A stretch of 64,000 bases of DNA from Fomitopsis serialis. Its lineage: Eukaryota; Basidiomycota; Agaricomycetes; Polyporales; Fomitopsidaceae. This document shows, piece after piece, positions 60,223 through 64,000 of the stretch (position 1 is the stretch's first letter; the number at the start of each line of letters is the position of its first letter). The notes beneath the pieces are model-generated. The model was not told where the DNA came from and ran no database searches. It saw nothing but the letters and a program-made list of their open reading frames with translations. The stretch is from contig NW_025954982.1 of assembly GCF_022376445.1 (NCBI RefSeq), positions 248,001 through 312,000 on the forward strand, read 5' to 3'. Position numbers and translations under genes: made by a program.

Positions 60223-62237
60223 TGGTACGTGCGTGGTGTAAGAGTCTCACGAAGGGTGTCGGCGTTGCTGATATATGAGGGGCAACCTGCGAACAAAGGG
60301 TACAGAGCTGAGGCGGGGACGTGTCTGCGCACAAAGGTCCAATATAAAGGGCCAAAGGCCAAATAGACGCGTGATTCAATTATAGATTGCATCAGCAGAG
60401 CTGAGAGTACCGCAGTGGCTGCGACCGCGAACGAGATCCTCCACGCACGGCATGCGGGCGAAGATCTGTGCCACCAGATCCAGAGCAGTCGACTGAATTG
60501 GCCTGCCAGCAGGGAAGCTCCCGAACTCCCGGTTTGGCTCACACCTGTGCGCTAGCGCGAATAGGTCTCTTCTGTCAATTTGCTTCCGCGAAGGCGCTCC
60601 CAGGTCTGTAACTCGTACGAGACTCCTGTCGAGGCGTCGGCGGGCCGCGACCAACAGAGGCACAGTCCGCGGCTCGCTGAAGCGCACAGACCGAGTAATC
60701 ACTAGGCGTGTCCGGGGAGGTCGCGCTCGGTGTCTAGGTTCATAGACTAGCTCACACCTGCACACGTTAGGCCATATCGCGATACAATGGTGCGGTTGAA
60801 GGGCATTCTGCCATTGCAACACCAACATCCCCATTGGATCACGAAAGAACATGTCAAAAGTGCGATCCCAGACCAGTGGTGAGAATTTACGAACCAAAAC
60901 ATCTAGAAGCAGGAGTACCCACCTATCGTCTCTATGCAAGTCGCTCTTCTGAGACGCCTTGTGACTGCTGACAAGAAGATGCTTTCGAGAGGCCCCTCCG
61001 GTGAATGGCGGCCGGTGTACCGCGATACCACATTACCGAACAAGTTCTCCTGCGATGCATCGCGGGCCCGTAAGATCTTCGGAAGTGGAGCAAGACGAAA
61101 TCCATGTCATGAACTTCGACGATTCGCAGACGACCGTCAACTGACCAGAACCCTGCGCCACATTCATTTGTCGCACCACTTCTCAGCCCTTCGTGGTCAT
61201 AGTAGGCTTCGCCCAAGCTTCGTGAACCCTTGTCCAGGAACGCACGTTCTACCAGTGAGTTTGAATTTGGGTGTCTATGCGTTCCCGGCGTAGGAAGTGT
61301 CAGAGTGACATGAGGGGCAGATCGAAGAAGCAGAAGCCACATACTCTATTCCGTTTGGGGAAGCTACGACGCTAGCTGACCAGCCGGCCGACCCGTTGAC
61401 AGCGGTCGCTGCTTCACATACACGCAAGTCGTGTCCTGGCAGACGTGAGATTCGGCGCGGTGAGAGCCTCAACTGGACTGTTCATGGCATCGAGGCGCAT
61501 CGGCGGCCATAGATGCGGGAAGCCGGAGCATACTCTCGCCCGTGACGAGCACGCAGTTCAGCCACATTTGCAAATCATGCAGATGTTCACAGCAGCGAGG
61601 GGAGCTTTACGTCCGGGGAGACAACGTTGTCGCACGATGCTGTATGTCTTCTGAAAGGAAGGAGTTCTCAGGGCGCTGACGCGAAGAACTCGAGGCGATG
61701 AACTCACCCTGCTGACCGCGGAACAACGGGGCGCGGAAGCTTGACAGTATGGTGGACTTCATTACGGCGTTGAACCACGACGCCGGACATGAAGGGGCCA
61801 AGAAAAGAGAGAAAATTAGTCAGGACTAGCAACTGACCTCCACGCAGAAGCTAGAAGTCAGAGGAACATGCTCTGAATGAAACCAGGTCACCGAAGAGAA
61901 CGCGGTTCCCAATATCAACCCAATATGGCATGTAAATAGAGCTGGCGCCCAAGGCGACGTCCGCGAAGGTCATGTCCGACTAGGCCGTTCAATGCAATTC
62001 AATACAGAGTCACGTTGCAGGCCCTGAGGATCTAATACATTGAGTATCAGTACAACACTGCGGACCGTCCTACAAGGTCCGCAATTCTTTTTTGGTGGCC
62101 TGTCCTCAGCCCTGTCTGCCCCAGCGCTGTCCAGATTTTGTCAGTCGCCATGAACTTCGGATCGGCGCCCTCATCGCCTGTACGCACCCAAGCCAAGAAA
62201 TACAGAACAGTCGAAGCGCAACCATAGATCGGCGCGA
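60223..62237. other. Unassigned stretch with protein-like minus-strand pieces
   Basis: Minus-strand pieces such as VWDRTFDMFFRDPMGMLVLQ (near 60860), GEAYYDHEGLRSGATNECGA (near 61210) and MTFADVALGASSIYMPYWVD (near 61970) read like protein but change frame often and match nothing I can name. They may be exons of one or two genes or decayed copies. The best open frame is 60376-60939. Confidence 0.3.
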
Positions 62238-63570
<1,333 letters not shown>

Positions 63571-64000
63571 GCCTGTGGGAACCCCGAGCTAGCTCGTAGG
63601 TCATTGCTGCTCATTAACATTCGTCAGAGAATTATTGAAGTGCATACCTCCAGCATTGCTCCAGCACATTCCAAATGCCCGTTGCATCCCCGCTCGCCGT
63701 CACTCCTGGAGTTACAGTGAACCAAGACCTCTGATGTTTCGAAATGCGTAACGAGCGAGACGCAGAACTCGTGGAGGATGAGGGGGGCGCAATATGTATG
63801 GGCGACTGGAAGAGAAGACGTAGAAGCACAGGATGGTGCTGGGCCCTGCTGCCACTGCTGGCGTCGTATCCACCCCCGCAACGCGCCCACGTGATGCTGC
63901 TGGCCGCGCGCCAAGTTGATGATCATTGTGATCATGGACAGCGTGAAGTCCTCCTCACGTTCTGGCAGCTGCATCGAGTCAAGTTGCGCCAGCACCTTGA
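63571..64000 (-). other. Open frame at window edge, unassigned
   Basis: The minus-strand frame 63995-63624 (MLAQLDSMQLPEREEDFTLS, MITMIINLARGQQHHVGALR) runs to the window edge. It does not resemble the N-terminus of RuvB-like 1. It may belong to a neighbouring gene cut by the window. Confidence 0.25.

Overview
The window looks like nuclear DNA of an Agaricomycete (mushroom-forming basidiomycete). Nearly every gene is cut by introns of about 45-60 nt with GT(R)NGT donors, and several proteins belong to families known mainly from these fungi (DUF6534, DUF6535, DUF6593 and a DUF6697-like protein). I saw no tRNA, rRNA, CRISPR array or complete transposon. Gene models were assembled by eye from reading frames and splice signals, so exon edges are best guesses unless stated.

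Layout. 0-12 kb: three DUF6534 membrane-protein genes (3' end at 1-904 plus strand; 7334-8913 minus; 10093-11908 plus) and a GMC oxidoreductase (1898-4781 minus). 13.8-21.6 kb: one large reducing polyketide synthase, KS-AT-DH-KR-ACP-thioesterase. 22 kb: a small Ifi-6-16/ISG12-like membrane protein. 24-31 kb: a coiled-coil/zinc-finger nuclear-type protein, methylthioadenosine phosphorylase and an SH3 protein. 31-45 kb: decayed fragments, two DUF6535 membrane proteins, a GNAT acetyltransferase and a DUF6697-like protein. 45-49 kb: a divergent pair, an epoxide-hydrolase-like alpha/beta hydrolase and IMP dehydrogenase. 50-58 kb: a third DUF6535 gene flanked by duplicated DNA that carries copies of a small, charged, apparently undescribed protein family (one broken, one intact, with a third member further on). 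59-64 kb: a DUF6593 protein, unassigned DNA, and a degenerate-looking RuvB-like 1 AAA+ ATPase.

How they relate. MTA phosphorylase (methionine and adenine salvage) and IMP dehydrogenase (GMP synthesis) are housekeeping genes. The polyketide synthase is the only obvious secondary-metabolism gene; the GMC oxidoreductase lies 9 kb away and nothing else in between forms a clear cluster. DUF6534 and DUF6535 are local paralog groups typical of accessory regions.

Most unusual signal. Two tracts are almost free of CpG dinucleotides, while the DNA on both sides is CpG-rich. Positions 14735-15947 (1,213 bp) inside the polyketide synthase contain none. Positions 1808-3926 (2,119 bp) inside and just beyond the GMC gene contain three. 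Both tracts keep open reading frames, active-site residues and splice sites, and each has an edge in the middle of a gene.
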